From an uncultured Campylobacter sp. (GTDB lineage Bacteria; Campylobacterota; Campylobacteria; Campylobacterales; Campylobacteraceae), in NCBI GenBank assembly GCA_937990735.1, contig CALKQT010000002.1, positions 1 to 64,000 on the forward strand: a stretch of DNA of 64,000 nucleotides, written 5' to 3'. The position numbers and the translations under genes were made by a program. The first letter of the stretch is position 1. The number at the start of each line of letters is the position of its first letter. Below the pieces are notes generated by a model. The model was not told the origin of the DNA. It did not search any database and worked only from the letters and a program-made list of their open reading frames with translations. This document shows positions 43,658 through 52,424 of the stretch, one piece after another.

Positions 43658-44736
43658 TATTCCTCTCTTTTTATCGTAGCGGCTATGAAATCCAGCCAGC
43701 GTCGCCCGATCGTTTCAATTTTAAAGCTCTCCTCGCGCTTGGAGGCGTTTTGCACGAGCCGCTCGCGTAGCTTCTCGTCGCTCATTAGAATTTCAAGCTT
43801 TTTTGCGATGCTCGCGCTATCGCCTACAGGGCACAAAAACCCATCCACGCCGTCGCTTATAAGCTCGCTAGGACCTGCGATGCAATCTGTAGAAATTCTA
43901 GCGGTGCCGAAAAATATACTCTCCATCAAAATATTGCAAAAGCCCTCCATCTTGGAGGTTACGACTACGATTTTAGCGCGCTCGTAAAGGCTCTCGATAT
44001 CGCGCACAAAGCCGATGAACTGCACATTTAAGCGCAGCTTCGCAGCTAGGCTCTCAAGGCTCTTTCGCTCCTCTCCGTCGCCAGCGATCACCACCTTCCA
44101 CTCTTTTAAAAGATTGAAATCTACAAGCGCAAGTGCCTTAAGAAGGACATCAAAGCCCTTATAGACATTGAGCCGGCCGGCTGTTAGGATGATATTTTCT
44201 TTAGGCGGGCGAGCCTCTTTAGCATGGCTGATCTCAAACATAGGATTAGGCATAATCACGCGATTTTGCACATAAGTGTAATGATCCAGATCGAATTTAC
44301 TAAGCACGCTAAGAGCTGCAGCTTGCGGATAAAAGATCCGCTTGAGCGCGCGCCAGATCGGACTTTTTAAAAAGCGATGATTGGTGTGTTCGGAGACGAT
44401 GATTTTCTGCCCAACTCCAAGATTTGCGATAAGCGTAAGGACGTTGGTATTATCTAAAAACGAGATCACTACGTCAAATTTACGACTTTTTAGCAGCCTG
44501 TGCAAGGCTAAAATTTTATCGTAGCGCTTTTTTATATTGCCAAAAACTCCTAAATCACCCACTCCTAAATCCAAGCTAATAAGCTCGATCTTATGATCCA
44601 GCGCGTAAAACGGCTCGTCTGCGTCAAATTTTATCACGCAGACTTCATTCTCACGGCAGAAAAAATTTGCCAACACGCTTAGCACGCGCTCGGCACCGCC
44701 CTTGCCTAAAGCAGAAATTACCATAGCTATTTTCAT
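43657..44736 (-). CDS. pglH: GalNAc transferase PglH
   Basis: GT4 enzyme predicted to add GalNAc residues. It starts MKIAMVISALGKGGAERVLS and follows C. jejuni PglH: EVCVIKFDADEPFYAL, VVISFLDNTNVLTLIANLG, IVSEHTNHRFLKSPIWRALKRIFYP, and VVIAGDGEERKSLESLAAKL. 359 residues. The two-base spacing to the next gene suggests cotranscription. Together with the paralogue at 41352 it implies a glycan with a different chain length or linkage from C. jejuni. Confidence 0.88.
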   Translation of the reverse strand: MKIAMVISALGKGGAERVLSVLANFFCRENEVCVIKFDADEPFYALDHKIELISLDLGVGDLGVFGNIKKRYDKILALHRLLKSRKFDVVISFLDNTNVLTLIANLGVGQKIIVSEHTNHRFLKSPIWRALKRIFYPQAAALSVLSKFDLDHYTYVQNRVIMPNPMFEISHAKEARPPKENIILTAGRLNVYKGFDVLLKALALVDFNLLKEWKVVIAGDGEERKSLESLAAKLRLNVQFIGFVRDIESLYERAKIVVVTSKMEGFCNILMESIFFGTARISTDCIAGPSELISDGVDGFLCPVGDSASIAKKLEILMSDEKLRERLVQNASKREESFKIETIGRRWLDFIAATIKREE

Positions 44737-44737
44737 T

Positions 44738-45799
44738 TTATGAGCCTAAACTTGTTTTTAAAAATTTCATCGAATCCTCTCTTTTACGGCGCAACGCCTC
44801 ATTTACGCCATCCCAATCGATAGTCGCGTCCAACCGTGCGTCTTTGGGATCTTGCAAAGCTCTATCTTCAAGCCCGAACGAGCCCAAAAGCGAGCTAAAG
44901 CGCGACGCGCCGCGACTGGCATTAACGAGCACAAAAAACGGCTTATTAAAGATTATAGAAAATACGCAGCCGTGAAATGAGTCGGTTAGCACAAACTCCG
45001 CGCCCGCAATAGCGCTTAACCATGCTTTTATGCCGATGCGGTTACCGCGGTCATTCACCTCATCTATCTCTAGGCCGCTTTGTTTCTTTAATAGCTCCAT
45101 CGCCGCTTCTGAGCGAGGCGATGGATCTAGGATATAGGCAAAGCCCTTGCGCTTTGGCGCATGGCTTAAAAATTTATCGTAAATCTCTTTATTAGCCAAA
45201 AGTGTAGGATCTAGCACCCAGTGCGCATCTACGCCAAAGCATTCGCGCGCAAGCTTTACACCATCGCGCTCGCGCACCGAAATAGCTGTAAATTTAGCCA
45301 AATTTACAGCGTGAGCTTTTAAATCCGCGGGATTTTTAAGCCCACAGAGCCTATCTCCGCCAAAGCTTGCAGCATAGGCGATCCGCGTGCAGTTAGGCGG
45401 CAAAAATCCAAGGCTAAAGCAATCTGCAAAATCCGCAAAATAGCTAGGACGAAAAACCTGATCGCTTCCTAAAATCACCGCTTCAAAGCGTTCTTTCTCG
45501 CACAGCGCCTTTAAATCCGCGGGCGTGCAAACAGGCGCGGTTAAAGGAATATTTTCCGATACAAACTCGCTAGTATCGCGCTCGTAAGAGGGATTAAATT
45601 TCGCGCCGCAAAGCTCCTTTTTTAGCGTGCATGCCACTAAAAATTTAATATACGCAATCGATAGTTTACTTCTTTGCAGGCGCAAGTTTATGAGACGTGG
45701 CTCATGCCCAAGCTCCACTAGCACGCGGCTTAGCGCATAAGCTTGTAAAATTCCGCCGTAATTATTTACTAGCGGCAGGGTAAAAATCCCGATCTTCAT
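44738..45799 (-). CDS. Polysaccharide pyruvyl transferase family protein
   Basis: 353 residues. The start MKIGIFTLPLVNNYGGILQAYALSRVL is characteristic of the family (PF04230), with further signatures VILGSDQVFRPSYF, AYAASFGGDRL, and VLTDSFHGCVFSIIF. Members add ketal pyruvate to sugars in capsules and surface polysaccharides. It overlaps the Fe-S gene by four bases; the two are commonly neighbours in surface glycan clusters, mainly in gut anaerobes as I recall. C. jejuni has no such gene in its pgl locus. Confidence 0.88.
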   Translation of the reverse strand: MKIGIFTLPLVNNYGGILQAYALSRVLVELGHEPRLINLRLQRSKLSIAYIKFLVACTLKKELCGAKFNPSYERDTSEFVSENIPLTAPVCTPADLKALCEKERFEAVILGSDQVFRPSYFADFADCFSLGFLPPNCTRIAYAASFGGDRLCGLKNPADLKAHAVNLAKFTAISVRERDGVKLARECFGVDAHWVLDPTLLANKEIYDKFLSHAPKRKGFAYILDPSPRSEAAMELLKKQSGLEIDEVNDRGNRIGIKAWLSAIAGAEFVLTDSFHGCVFSIIFNKPFFVLVNASRGASRFSSLLGSFGLEDRALQDPKDARLDATIDWDGVNEALRRKREDSMKFLKTSLGS

Positions 45800-47418
45800 G
45801 CAAACTTCCTATAAATTTTATATGCCGCGATCTTTGGTAGCGCCAAAAGCGCTAGCACTTTATTCGCAGCGGCAATTTTTTTAAGCATAGCAGCGATGAA
45901 ATCATCACAATCAAAATGCGTAGCGCTATATCGCTGGATCTGAAGCTTCTGGCGCAAGATATAACGCTTAAGCGGGTTTTTCGCGCCGTAGAAAATTTCG
46001 TTTTTGCACTCTACCTGGCTTTGTTGCGAGCGCTGTACCTCTGCTGCGGATATCCGCTCGCAAAAAATCGCCTCGCGTGCCTGCTTCGTAGGCTGCGAAA
46101 ACAGCGCGTCGATCTGAGCTGCGCGCGTAATTACGAGCGATGTGCCGCGCCACTCGCTTATTTCGCTTTGCAGCCACGCATCCATCAGCACGACGTCGGC
46201 GCATTTGGCAAAAACGTCGGTGCAGGCGTTGCACGCAAGTGGGGTAAAAGCGCGCGAACTCCAGTACGCAAAGGCGCTACTACTGCGATCATCTATTGCC
46301 TCGCTGCCGTCTGCAGCGCGGAATTTAAAGCCAAAGCTCATCGCGCTTTTGCCCGCGATTTTATATCTGTAATTAACCGCCGCGAGCTGCTTATGCTCTT
46401 TAAACGCAAGATCTGCCAGCTTATGCGTAAAACCAGCACCCTTGCCCTGTCCGCAAACCAGCCCAATAATAAAGCTTATGCGGGATTTAAGGCGCGGATT
46501 TTTACTCGCAGCAAGCCTTAAGGCCTTAGCAAAGCACGGCAGTGCGCTGATCGCGTATCTACCCTCGCGGCGCGACATCTCCTTTAGCACTGCTTCAAGC
46601 GTGAGCGGATAGTAAGCGGACGAGCGCGCGCGAGTAAGCTCACCAGCATTTTTTATCACGCTAAATTTAAATAGCGGCACGGAATTTTCGCCCGCATAAT
46701 TTCGCGTGTTTTTAGAATTCTCGCAGGCAAAATTCTGTGCTGATACGGAATTTTTACAAGAAGCTTTAGAATTCTGTGCGAAATTTTCATTTGTAAAATT
46801 CTGCATAGAATTCTGCGTAAAATTTTCGCAAAAGGAATTTTGCGCACTCGTAAAATTTATAGAATCATCGTCTGCTAAATTCTGCATTAAATTCGGAATT
46901 GCGGAATTCTGTTCGGAATTTTTGGTTGCGGAATTTTGTAAATTCTGTGGCTGCGCTAAATTTTCGTGGGCGGAAAAATCCTGCTTGAGATTTTGGGCTA
47001 TAAAATCACCTTCGTCCGCAGGCACGACGCAAATCGCGTAATCAATGAGCCCGCACGCAAAAAGCTCGCGAAAAATATAATCTCCCGCGCCGCCGCTTGC
47101 ACTGCTTAGGCGCTGCGCTTCATCTTTTTTGTAGAATTTGTAAGTGGCTAAAAACCTGCCAAAATCTGGGCTAAAGCTTTCCAGCTCTGAGTATGATTTA
47201 GAATTTAGCTCGTTTTCAAGCGTGTCTTTTTCGTAAAACGGGCAGACTTTTAGGCAGATATCGCATTTGTCGCGACACCCTTCGCCCTCCTCGGGCGCGT
47301 AAAATCCATTGCCTCCAAGCCGCATTTTTAGTACGCTAAAAGGGCAGCTACTCGCGCAGACGCCGCAGCCGATACAGCGGTCTTTCGTAACCACTTCGCT
47401 AATTACATTGAAGCTCAA
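45796..47418 (-). CDS. Coenzyme F420 hydrogenase/dehydrogenase beta-like Fe-S protein
   Basis: 540 residues. Two 4Fe-4S motifs (CIGCGVCASSC, residues 15-25; CDICLKVCPF, 52-61), then the F420 hydrogenase/dehydrogenase beta N- and C-terminal domains (RLSSASGGAGDYIF; YYPLTLEAVLKEM; ALPCFAKALRL; VCGQGKGAGFTHKLAD; DVVLMDAWL). Campylobacter is not known to make F420; in glycan clusters these proteins probably use other flavins. Residues about 142-246 are a low-complexity Asn/Gln/Ser insert between the domains. It overlaps the Wzx gene by four bases. Confidence 0.85.
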   Translation of the reverse strand: MSFNVISEVVTKDRCIGCGVCASSCPFSVLKMRLGGNGFYAPEEGEGCRDKCDICLKVCPFYEKDTLENELNSKSYSELESFSPDFGRFLATYKFYKKDEAQRLSSASGGAGDYIFRELFACGLIDYAICVVPADEGDFIAQNLKQDFSAHENLAQPQNLQNSATKNSEQNSAIPNLMQNLADDDSINFTSAQNSFCENFTQNSMQNFTNENFAQNSKASCKNSVSAQNFACENSKNTRNYAGENSVPLFKFSVIKNAGELTRARSSAYYPLTLEAVLKEMSRREGRYAISALPCFAKALRLAASKNPRLKSRISFIIGLVCGQGKGAGFTHKLADLAFKEHKQLAAVNYRYKIAGKSAMSFGFKFRAADGSEAIDDRSSSAFAYWSSRAFTPLACNACTDVFAKCADVVLMDAWLQSEISEWRGTSLVITRAAQIDALFSQPTKQAREAIFCERISAAEVQRSQQSQVECKNEIFYGAKNPLKRYILRQKLQIQRYSATHFDCDDFIAAMLKKIAAANKVLALLALPKIAAYKIYRKFA

Positions 47419-48953
47419 GCCCGCCTCCTTATCTTAGCCGCAATGCCGCCAAAAATCGCGCGTTCGTAGTCGTTCATTGCCCAAAAATACGCGCTTAGCA
47501 CAAACATAGCCGAATAAAGCCCGCCGCAAATTAGCAAAAAGCTTACTCCGTGCAAGCCTAATGCGTAATTTATCACTAGGCTTACTGCTATTGCGGGAGC
47601 AAATTTTACTACCATCGCGCCAATATTTCGCCAAAATTTAGCGATGTCAAGTCCGATTACACGAGCATAGTAGATATTCATCACGCAGATATTTAGCAAG
47701 GTGATCGCAAAAGCCGTACCGCACGCAGCGCCCACGCCACCGTAAGCCTTAGCTAGCGGGATAGAAATAGCGATATTTACGAGCGTGACGCAAAACGCAG
47801 CGATTGAGCGAAATTTGACTTTGTTTTTTGCCTGAAGCACGGCTAGGCCTAAATTTTGAATCAACGGCACGCTTACTGGAAGCACCAAAATAAGCGCGAT
47901 TGCGTATGAAATTTCATAATTTGCGCCAGCCCATAGCACGATAAACTCCCGTCCAAAAATCACCAAAAGCGACGCGATAAAAAATATCACGTAAAATTGC
48001 AGCCTACCTATTTTGATAAATTCCGCGCTAAGCTCGGAATCGGTGGAGTTTGCAGAGACCATTTTGGCGATTTTAGGAAGCATCACGCCGCTAATGGTGA
48101 GCGAAAGCGTGACGAAAGTGGCATTTATCGTGCTTGCTACGGCATACGTGGAGACCGCTGTAGCGCCTGCGACCGCGCCTAAGATAAAATTATCGACATT
48201 CCAGTTTACTTGATCGACTACGATGCCTAAAAATATAAAAAACGAGTAGCCAAAAATTTGCTTAAGCGTGGGGGCGTCGAAATTTCGTACGCTTATCACG
48301 GGCGAGACTTTGCTTTTGCAATAGATGAAATCTGCCGCGACGCAGATTAAATTTACTGCCGTAGCGATGATTACGATCGCGATAGCCTTATATCCCAAAA
48401 GTAGCGCAGGCACCGCAGCTAGCGGCAGAGCGATCGTACGAAAGATCCCAATTAGCTTGATAAATACGAAATTCTCATGCGCCGTAAGGATCGACGAATA
48501 GATGCTAAAAGGAAAGCTAATCGCTAAATTTGCAGTTAGTAGCATTAGCATAATGCGAATTTTGCCCATCTCACTAGCGCTTAGCTTAGCGCCAAAAATC
48601 GCTTGCAGATTGGCCAGCAGCGCAGCTCCTGCAAGCACGATCACCGCGCTCATTGCTAAATACACGCTAAAAATCGTTCCGTGCAGCTTATGCATGCGCT
48701 CCACTTCGCCGCTTGAGGCGTATTTGGCGGTATAGACCGTCACGGCATTGCCGAAACCCAAATCTAAAATCGCTAAATAGCCGATAACGCTGCTCGCTAA
48801 AGAATATAGCCCAAACTCGCTCTGCCCCAGCGCCCGCAGGAAAAACGGCGTATAAACCAAAGTAAGTATCGTAGAAACAAAGATATTCACATACGATAGC
48901 ACGACGCCGAGCTTACGCTGCGCGGCTTCGGGGGCATTTAGAATTTTAAGCAA
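47415..48953 (-). CDS. Wzx-type oligosaccharide flippase
   Basis: 512 residues, about 12-14 hydrophobic segments, with the polysaccharide transport start VNIFVSTILTLVYTPFFLRALGQSEFGLYSLA, then LDLGFGNAVTVYTAKY. TTG 48953 has AAGGAAG six bases upstream. It is a MOP-superfamily transporter, whereas C. jejuni uses the ABC protein PglK in this place; no PglK is present in this window. The most economical reading is that this protein flips the lipid-linked N-glycan or its modified form. Confidence 0.87.
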   Translation of the reverse strand: MLKILNAPEAAQRKLGVVLSYVNIFVSTILTLVYTPFFLRALGQSEFGLYSLASSVIGYLAILDLGFGNAVTVYTAKYASSGEVERMHKLHGTIFSVYLAMSAVIVLAGAALLANLQAIFGAKLSASEMGKIRIMLMLLTANLAISFPFSIYSSILTAHENFVFIKLIGIFRTIALPLAAVPALLLGYKAIAIVIIATAVNLICVAADFIYCKSKVSPVISVRNFDAPTLKQIFGYSFFIFLGIVVDQVNWNVDNFILGAVAGATAVSTYAVASTINATFVTLSLTISGVMLPKIAKMVSANSTDSELSAEFIKIGRLQFYVIFFIASLLVIFGREFIVLWAGANYEISYAIALILVLPVSVPLIQNLGLAVLQAKNKVKFRSIAAFCVTLVNIAISIPLAKAYGGVGAACGTAFAITLLNICVMNIYYARVIGLDIAKFWRNIGAMVVKFAPAIAVSLVINYALGLHGVSFLLICGGLYSAMFVLSAYFWAMNDYERAIFGGIAAKIRRRA

Positions 48954-49034
48954 ACAAGGCTTCCTTTTGCTCGCCGCTATTAAACGCGGCGGAGTAAAAT
49001 TTTAAAATTTTAAATCGCACTTTCACGCTAGAAC

Positions 49035-50024
49035 CTAGAGCTTCTTTTCCCAATTAAGCGCGCTTAGGATGATCTCATCCAGGCTCTCATGCTCAGGCTG
49101 CCACGAAGTTTTGGTGCGAATTTTATCCGCGTTTGAGATGAGGCAGGCAGGGTCCCCTGCTCTGCGCGGAGCGATCTCTACTTTAAAATCCACGCCACTT
49201 ACTTTTTTAGCTTCATTGACGACCTCTTTTACGCTAAAGCCCGTGCCGTAGCCTACGTTAAAGACCGCACTGTCGTTAGTCTGCAGATAATCAAGCACCG
49301 CCAGATGCGCGCTTGCGAGGTCTTCTACGTGGATGTAGTCGCGTATGCAGGTGCCGTCCTTGGTGTCGTAATCATCACCGAAAATGCTCATCTTATCGCG
49401 CTTGCCGACGATTGTTTGGGTCGCTACCTTAATTAGATGCGTCGCGTTCGGGTAGTTTTGCCCGATCGTGCCGTCGCTAGCCGCACCCGCAACGTTGAAG
49501 TAGCGCAAAATTCCATATTTAAAATTCGGATTTGCCGCAGCCGCGTCTTTTAGCACCCACTCGACCATCAGTTTGCTTCTGCCGTACGGATTGATCGGAT
49601 TTTGCGGAGTTTCCTCGCTTACTTGCGGGATATCCGGCTCGCCGTAGGTCGCCGCAGTGGAGCTAAAGATAAAGTCTTTCACGCCGTATTTGTTCGCAAG
49701 CGCGATTAAATTCATCGCGTTGGCGGTGTTGTTTAGATAGTATTTTAGCGGATTTTGCGTGCTTTCAAAAACCTCGATAAACGCCGCAAAGTGAATGATC
49801 GCGTCAAACTTCTCGCGCTTAAAAAGCTTCTCGATTGCGGGGGTGTTTTCTAGGCTCTCTTGTACGAACTCAAACTCGCCTATCTTGCGAAGCGCCTCGA
49901 TCGCTCGCATCGAGCCCTTGCAAAGATTATCCAGTATGACGACGTCGTGGCGGTTCGCTTCTAAAAGCGCCTTTGCGACGTGGCTACCGATGTATCCCGC
50001 GCCGCCGGTGATTAAAATTTTCAT
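49035..50024 (-). CDS. galE: UDP-GlcNAc/Glc 4-epimerase
   Basis: Short-chain dehydrogenase making UDP-GalNAc or UDP-Gal; called gne in the C. jejuni pgl locus. NAD-binding GGAGYIGSHVAKALLEAN, catalytic NPYGRSKLM Tyr-x-x-x-Lys and FGDDYDTKDGTCIRDYIHVEDL are all present. 329 residues. It heads the glycosylation run, supplying donors for PglA, PglJ and PglH. Similarity to Gne over the full length (for example SSTAATYGEPD) makes the role fairly secure. Confidence 0.94.
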   Translation of the reverse strand: MKILITGGAGYIGSHVAKALLEANRHDVVILDNLCKGSMRAIEALRKIGEFEFVQESLENTPAIEKLFKREKFDAIIHFAAFIEVFESTQNPLKYYLNNTANAMNLIALANKYGVKDFIFSSTAATYGEPDIPQVSEETPQNPINPYGRSKLMVEWVLKDAAAANPNFKYGILRYFNVAGAASDGTIGQNYPNATHLIKVATQTIVGKRDKMSIFGDDYDTKDGTCIRDYIHVEDLASAHLAVLDYLQTNDSAVFNVGYGTGFSVKEVVNEAKKVSGVDFKVEIAPRRAGDPACLISNADKIRTKTSWQPEHESLDEIILSALNWEKKL

Positions 50025-50077
50025 CTATTCTCCTTCGGATCAAAATTTATCAAAATACGCGATTATAGCCCCTTAGA

Positions 50078-50932
50078 TTAAATCGCTGGTCGCACGCGCA
50101 AAAATACGGGGAAGCGCGGCTTTTTCTCGCGGGTTAGGTTTTGGTATTGATAGGTGATGATCGTGCCTACTTTAGGCGGATTTGCCCGCATCTCGTCGCT
50201 AAAGCCCGTGCCTACTTTAAATTTCGCCCCGCTACGTAGATCCACGCAGCTAAGCGAGCCCATCTTGCCCTCGTTTTTGCCGTAGCCGGGGTTGATTTTT
50301 ACGACCTTGCAATCGCTATCGTGCGTCTTTTTGTATTTTAAAATTTTATCGCTACGCCCGCTTTCATAAAGCGCGTTTGGATCGCGCAGTACGACCCCCT
50401 CGCCGCCTGCTGCGATGACGCGATCGAAATACGCCTGCACGTCGGCGTGCGTACTTACCGGGGTCTGCTGCACGATGAGTAAATTTTGCGCGCCGCTTGA
50501 AGCGATAAAATTTCTTAAAATTTCCATCTTCGCGCTTAGGTTTTTCTGCTCTTTCGGCAGGTCAAACGCGTAAAATTTCACCCTGCTCCACCGCTCATCA
50601 GGCACGCTAGAAGATACTATCGAGACGAGCTGCTCAAACTCTCCGCGCGCCGTGTATAGCTCGCCGTCGACGAAAAACGGCGGAAAGCCCGCGCTCCAGC
50701 CCTCGGGAGCGTTTATGATCTTGCCGCGCCTGGAGCGCAGATTTTTGCCGTCCCAGATCGCGCGCACGCCGTCTAGCTTCTCGCTAATCACCCAGCCCGT
50801 GATATTCATGCCCGGGACATATTCTTTAAGCAGCATCGGTTTAAATTTAGCCTCGTCCGCGACCGCGCCGCAGAGCAAAAATAGCGAGATCAAAACCGCG
50901 CCTTTTAAAATTTTAAAAATTTCACTTCGCAT
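50078..50932 (-). CDS. ATP-dependent DNA ligase, exported type
   Basis: 284 residues. A signal peptide (KGAVLISLFLLCGAVADEAK) is followed by the ligase motif I EKLDGVRA with the nucleotidyl Lys52, then VDGELYTARGEFEQLVS, GGEGVVLRDPNALY and ILKYKK. The minimal domain set (adenylation plus OB fold) marks the Lig E type, suggested to act in the periplasm during DNA uptake. It overlaps the exonuclease gene by 11 bases, a pairing that fits DNA-processing work. Confidence 0.9.
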   Translation of the reverse strand: MRSEIFKILKGAVLISLFLLCGAVADEAKFKPMLLKEYVPGMNITGWVISEKLDGVRAIWDGKNLRSRRGKIINAPEGWSAGFPPFFVDGELYTARGEFEQLVSIVSSSVPDERWSRVKFYAFDLPKEQKNLSAKMEILRNFIASSGAQNLLIVQQTPVSTHADVQAYFDRVIAAGGEGVVLRDPNALYESGRSDKILKYKKTHDSDCKVVKINPGYGKNEGKMGSLSCVDLRSGAKFKVGTGFSDEMRANPPKVGTIITYQYQNLTREKKPRFPVFLRVRPAI

Positions 50933-52286
50933 ATGCCGCTAGCTCCCTTTCTATAAAGTCGCAAAAAACGGGCGTATAGCTCATGCCCGCGCACTCTTTT
51001 TGCAAAAATTCGCCCATCACCGCGATATAATTTAAATAATCGTCCTTGGTGATCTTGCCGCGCAAAAGCTCGTATTTCAAAAATAGCCAGTAGGTGTTGA
51101 GCACGTCGGATCTGCAGTACTCGTCGATCTTGGCCTGTTCGCCTGCGTAATACAGCTGCAGGACCTGATCGCCGTGCACGTCGTATTTGCCGGGAAGACC
51201 CACGCTAGCGCAGATATGATCGAGCTTGAGCCCGCGAACGGCGCCAAAATCGCTGATGTGATCGAGCAGATCCAGATGAAACCGCCCGTCGTAGCGGCTG
51301 CGGTAGTTCTCCCATTTACTCTTGTTGTTATCGCGATCGTTCGTCTCAAAATACGCCGCAGCGCTTAGATCGTAACACATCGCGCGCGCCATAATCATCG
51401 GCAGATCGAACCCGCGCCCGTTGAAGCTCACGAGCCGCGGATTAAAATCCTCGATGAAGGCTAGGAATTTTGCGATTTTATCGCGCTCGTTCTCGCCATC
51501 AAGCGTCGAGACGCGCAAAAACCTGCCGAATCCGTCCGCCATCACGGCGCTAATGCTAACGACGCGGTGGAAGCAGACGGGCAGGAATTCGCTGCCGGTT
51601 TTTTCTTTAAAAATCTCCATCGCCCTAAGCGAGAGCAATTTGTGGTTTAAAATTTTGCTTTTATCCGCGTTAAAGATCAATTGCTCGCCGTAAATTTTAA
51701 AATTTAGCGCGTTTAACGCGAGATCTTGCGCGGAATTTGAAGCGAGATTTTCACTCTTTGAGCTTTGGGATGCGGAGCTTTGAGACGTAGAGCCTTCCGC
51801 CGCGAAATTCTGAGGCACAGGGATTCGGAGCGTAGAGCTTTCCGTCGCGAAACTCTGTGCTGCGGAGCTTTGAGGCGCGGTATCGTCGTAGGTTAAATTT
51901 AGCGACGCGGAATTTTTGGGCGCCGTATTTTGCGACATGGAATTTTTGCTCGTAAAATTTCCCTGCGCGAGATTTTCAGCGGAATTTTCACTCGCAAAGC
52001 TTTTAAGCGCAGCGTCTTGTTGCGTAAAGTTTTGCGGCGCGGAATTTTGCTCGGAATTTACAATTTTAGAATTCTGCTCCGACGAATTTACAGCAAAATT
52101 TAAAGACGCGTTTTGCCTCTCGCCGCCGATCTTTTGCGAGAGCTGCGCGTCAAGAAGCTTTGCGAAGCTTTTTTTATCGAAAGGCTCAAAGCAGTCCGCG
52201 ATCACGTCCTCATCCAGCACCCGCACTAGCGTCGCTACGTCGGGGATCGTCTCGCAGTCGAATACGCAGATATAATCCTTTTTCAT
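50922..52286 (-). CDS. 3'-5' exonuclease, PolB-exonuclease-like
   Basis: 454 residues. Exonuclease motif I VFDCETIPD lies at 8-16 (Asp10, Glu12), motif II near LVSFNGRGFDLPMIMARAM, and motif III around YDVHGDQVLQLYYAGEQAKIDEYCRSDVLNTYWL. This is the DNA polymerase B exonuclease-like family (PF10108). Residues about 57-190 are an insert of Asn/Ser/Gln/Ala repeats (EQNSK, SAPQNFTQQ, SASQSS), so the core is about 300 residues. Its ATG overlaps the stop of a 36-residue ORF as TAATG. Confidence 0.85.
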   Translation of the reverse strand: MKKDYICVFDCETIPDVATLVRVLDEDVIADCFEPFDKKSFAKLLDAQLSQKIGGERQNASLNFAVNSSEQNSKIVNSEQNSAPQNFTQQDAALKSFASENSAENLAQGNFTSKNSMSQNTAPKNSASLNLTYDDTAPQSSAAQSFATESSTLRIPVPQNFAAEGSTSQSSASQSSKSENLASNSAQDLALNALNFKIYGEQLIFNADKSKILNHKLLSLRAMEIFKEKTGSEFLPVCFHRVVSISAVMADGFGRFLRVSTLDGENERDKIAKFLAFIEDFNPRLVSFNGRGFDLPMIMARAMCYDLSAAAYFETNDRDNNKSKWENYRSRYDGRFHLDLLDHISDFGAVRGLKLDHICASVGLPGKYDVHGDQVLQLYYAGEQAKIDEYCRSDVLNTYWLFLKYELLRGKITKDDYLNYIAVMGEFLQKECAGMSYTPVFCDFIERELAAYAK

Positions 52287-52396
52287 TAAGCTCCTTCCTG
52301 GCGGCTTTTACCGCTTTTTTCAAAAACGGCTCTGAAATAATCCTCTATCTCCATGCCGTTTTTAGGTATGCTCCCTAGACCTAGCTCCTCGCTCAT
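52286..52396 (-). CDS. Small ORF of 36 residues, coupled to the exonuclease
   Basis: ATG 52396 to TAA 52286-52288; the last base of the stop is the first base of the exonuclease ATG (TAATG), a usual translational coupling arrangement, and GGAG near the end serves the exonuclease. The product, starting MSEELGLGSIPKNGMEIEDY, is acidic at the N-terminus and basic at the C-terminus. No family recognised. The ribosome site before its own ATG is poor, which is the main doubt. Confidence 0.45.
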   Translation of the reverse strand: MSEELGLGSIPKNGMEIEDYFRAVFEKSGKSRQEGA

Positions 52397-52424
52397 CCAA
52401 GGTTTTCATTGCCGCTTTCAACTT

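Noticed and set aside
45916..46521. Open frame of 201 codons opposite the Fe-S protein gene
   Set aside because: Shadow of a well-supported gene; the translated product is Arg/Ala/Leu-rich with no domain pattern.
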